From assembly GCA_009840545.1 (NCBI GenBank), contig VXNM01000010.1, positions 372,001 to 436,000 of the forward strand: DNA of 64,000 bases, in the 5' to 3' direction. Below, one piece after another: positions 62,313-64,000 of this stretch. This DNA is from Gammaproteobacteria bacterium. GTDB lineage: Bacteria; Pseudomonadota; Gammaproteobacteria; Pseudomonadales; Azotimanducaceae. The notes under the pieces were generated by a model that was given only the letters and a program-made list of their open reading frames with translations, made no database searches and had not been told where the DNA came from. The position numbers were made by a program, and so were the translations under genes. Numbering within the stretch: position 1 is the first letter of the stretch; each line of letters begins with the position of its first letter.

Positions 62313-63287
62313 CTACTCGACCGACTCGACACGAAAACCTGCATCTTCTACTTGGACCTCAATTTCCTTCAAACCCATCTTCTCTGCGCTCTCCACAAGC
62401 CGGTCAAGAGCTTCCGGATCGGTGGACATCGCCAATCCGATATCTCCTCCTCCGGCTCCAGAAGGTTTGTATAACACCCCTTCCTGGTTAGCCAGAGACT
62501 TCATCGCTCGATGTTGTGGACCCCAGATCCCGATTCGCGATCCGCTGTCGATAAATTCTTGAATTTCAACGAAATAGCGAAGAGCGTCCAGAAAATCTGC
62601 TGCTTGTCCTACTGAACTTGCGACAGTCTCAGACGCACTCTTGATTCTTTCGGCAGTGCTTTTTGGTTGCTCCGACAACCAGTCTTTGAACAAGAGCACT
62701 TTATCGCTGGTTGTGGTGCTTGTTCCCACGTAAAGCACACGTGTCTTGACTCCTGAAGGCAAGCTTATGGATTGGACTTCGCGATCTTGAAATCGGACTA
62801 CTCCCCCTGTGTAGGAAGTAGCAATGTCAATGCCACTTCCAGACTCATAAACCTCGTCGTGTAAGCGAAGTGCGCCTTCCAATGAATGCTCCACTCCGCG
62901 GAGTGTGCAAACCGCGACATAGAGAGAGACCAGAGATGCCGCACTAGACCCCAAGCCCATTTTCTTACCGAAATGGAAAAGAGTTCGTGTATCTATGCTT
63001 AGCTCCGCGTGTGAGGGCAGGTTTACGACGGACGTTTCAATTCGTTGCAGTGCTGAAGCAATCAAGTCGTTCGGCTGCGAACGAGCAATTTCGGTAAGCG
63101 AGAACTCGCCATTCCAAAAACTCGGTTGTGAACGAATCGACCACCCTCCTTCGTCCGCAATTTGCACAGAGCAGATTGCACGACGACTGATCGCCATCGC
63201 TATTGCAGGTGCGCCGATCAGAACCGCATATTCGCCCGCAATAACGACCTTCCCTGGAGCCGATATATCAACAGAACTAATGGACAA
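62313..63287 (-). CDS. mvaK2: Phosphomevalonate kinase (GHMP family)
   Basis: 324 residues. GHMP features: SAPGKVVIAGEYAVLIGAPA near the N-terminus, the ATP loop GLGSSAASLVSL, and KPSGAGGGDIGLAMS near the C-terminus, the last typical of phosphomevalonate kinase rather than mevalonate kinase. It converts mevalonate 5-phosphate to the diphosphate. Its start overlaps the end of mvaD by 11 bases, so the two are coupled. Mevalonate kinase itself remains the alternative if the other genes lie outside the window. Confidence 0.82.
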   Translation of the reverse strand: MSISSVDISAPGKVVIAGEYAVLIGAPAIAMAISRRAICSVQIADEGGWSIRSQPSFWNGEFSLTEIARSQPNDLIASALQRIETSVVNLPSHAELSIDTRTLFHFGKKMGLGSSAASLVSLYVAVCTLRGVEHSLEGALRLHDEVYESGSGIDIATSYTGGVVRFQDREVQSISLPSGVKTRVLYVGTSTTTSDKVLLFKDWLSEQPKSTAERIKSASETVASSVGQAADFLDALRYFVEIQEFIDSGSRIGIWGPQHRAMKSLANQEGVLYKPSGAGGGDIGLAMSTDPEALDRLVESAEKMGLKEIEVQVEDAGFRVESVE

Positions 63288-64000
63288 CTGGTCCGTCTCC
63301 CACCCCGCACCTAATCGTTTGTGTGACTCCGGGAGTATTTCGAAGATGCTCCTCTACAGTATCCGCAGCCTCTGGCAAACAGAATGCCTTGACTTGAGGT
63401 CCAGCATCGATTGTGAAAAACGTCGGTACTGCGGCTTCCTGCAATATACGTAGAGAGTCCAACGCAGCAAGAGTTCCAGGCTTCCAATAAATCAATGGCG
63501 GATCGCTCGTTAACATCAATCCGTGCATCTTGCAGCAATTTCTCTCGGCCACTTTCGACAGTCGCGAAAAGTCACGATCCTCAAGGGCTTTGAGGCATTC
63601 TTGATAGTCACCCTCCGTGGTCTGACGCCACGCTTCATGGAAGGAAGAGGTGGCTACGCTCCTCTCCATCCCCTCAGTAGAAGACACCCCCTTTTGACGC
63701 GGGTCCGTTATAGCTACAACTACTCTTAGGTCCCAGTGTTCCTTGGGATACACTTGCTCCACCGTACATGACTCACCGGCTGGATTCAAACTAACAAATC
63801 CACTCCACATCGATCGCGCTGCCGAAGCGGAACCTATCCGTGCAAGTTCGGCCACTTCTTGATCTTCTAGTCCAAGTCCACAAGCTTGATTCACAGAGAC
63901 GGCGAGTGCGGAAAATCCCGATGCGGAGGAAGCGAGTCCGCTGCTTGCCGGGAAATTGCTCTCGGATCGAATGCAAATCGGTGGAATTTCATACTTTTTC
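63277..64000 (-). CDS. mvaD: Diphosphomevalonate decarboxylase, 5' end outside window
   Basis: The visible 3' part (about 240 codons) continues in frame to the window edge. NFPASSGLASSASGFSALAV is the diagnostic ATP loop of mevalonate diphosphate decarboxylase, and ARIGSASAARSMWSGFVSL, DPRQKGVSSTEGM and TIDAGPQVKAFC are also characteristic. It makes isopentenyl diphosphate. The start and the first 80-100 residues are off the right end. Together with the next gene it indicates a bacterial mevalonate pathway. Confidence 0.92.
   Translation of the reverse strand, partial: KKYEIPPICIRSESNFPASSGLASSASGFSALAVSVNQACGLGLEDQEVAELARIGSASAARSMWSGFVSLNPAGESCTVEQVYPKEHWDLRVVVAITDPRQKGVSSTEGMERSVATSSFHEAWRQTTEGDYQECLKALEDRDFSRLSKVAERNCCKMHGLMLTSDPPLIYWKPGTLAALDSLRILQEAAVPTFFTIDAGPQVKAFCLPEAADTVEEHLRNTPGVTQTIRCGVGDGPVVH

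Noticed and set aside
1-64000. CRISPR arrays, rRNA genes, insertion-sequence ends, additional tRNAs
   Set aside because: None was seen on either strand by reading; short or diverged elements could have been missed without a search tool.

Overview
The window looks like chromosome of a gammaproteobacterium-like organism with a GC content near 50% by eye. It carries the rpsU - yqeY-like - dnaG - rpoD macromolecular synthesis operon, an SbcB-type exonuclease I, a MetR regulator with a matching operator upstream, and SixA. Several features are unusual for standard gammaproteobacteria: two adjacent rpoD-type sigma genes, a single-chain (alpha2) glycyl-tRNA synthetase, mevalonate-pathway genes, and many LLM flavin/F420 oxidoreductase, DUF35/thiolase and phytanoyl-CoA-dioxygenase-like genes. 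This fits an uncultured, probably marine, lipid-degrading lineage. The lineage is inference; no marker was searched.

Layout. 1-3.9 kb is accessory: three tandem paralogs of a four-helix membrane protein (one with a decayed 5' end), a DUF3883 nuclease-like protein and a vapBC toxin-antitoxin pair. 4.2-16.1 kb: a DASS transporter diverges from a tightly packed operon of sbcB, an OpuC-type ABC transporter with a binding protein-permease fusion, a NUDIX hydrolase and a LolD/AttE-like ATPase. The cognate FtsX-like permease and the AttH-like lipoprotein lie 1.4 kb further on, separated by an opposite-strand DUF4143 ATPase gene. 16.2-23.2 kb: a Cys/Met PLP enzyme, an SDR, purC, a TlpA-like protein and a large repeat protein. 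23.4-28.4 kb: an Nmad3-like protein, then a three-part biotin-dependent acyl-CoA carboxylase with a crotonase. 28.5-34.4 kb: metR, a frameshifted methyltransferase, a PNPOx-fold protein, a 59-residue membrane protein, SixA, a thiolase/DUF35 pair and a dead S9 peptidase remnant. 34.4-41 kb: rhomboid, an argC-aminotransferase-nitrilase-AI-2E operon, and a thioredoxin-ankyrin fusion.

41.3-49.5 kb is the information-processing core: rpsU, yqeY-like, dnaG, rpoD, terminator, then an opposite-strand tRNA-Ile(CAU) gene interrupted after the anticodon by a 285-nt group I intron, a second rpoD, and alpha2-type glyS. The intron-bearing tRNA between two primary-type sigma genes is the most striking feature.

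49.7-61.4 kb is catabolic: a GlcD-like FAD dehydrogenase, SDRs, two LLM oxidoreductases, a second thiolase/DUF35 pair and a PhyH dioxygenase, with secreted ankyrin and helical-repeat proteins. 61.4-64 kb: xthA, phosphomevalonate kinase and diphosphomevalonate decarboxylase, the last running off the window edge.
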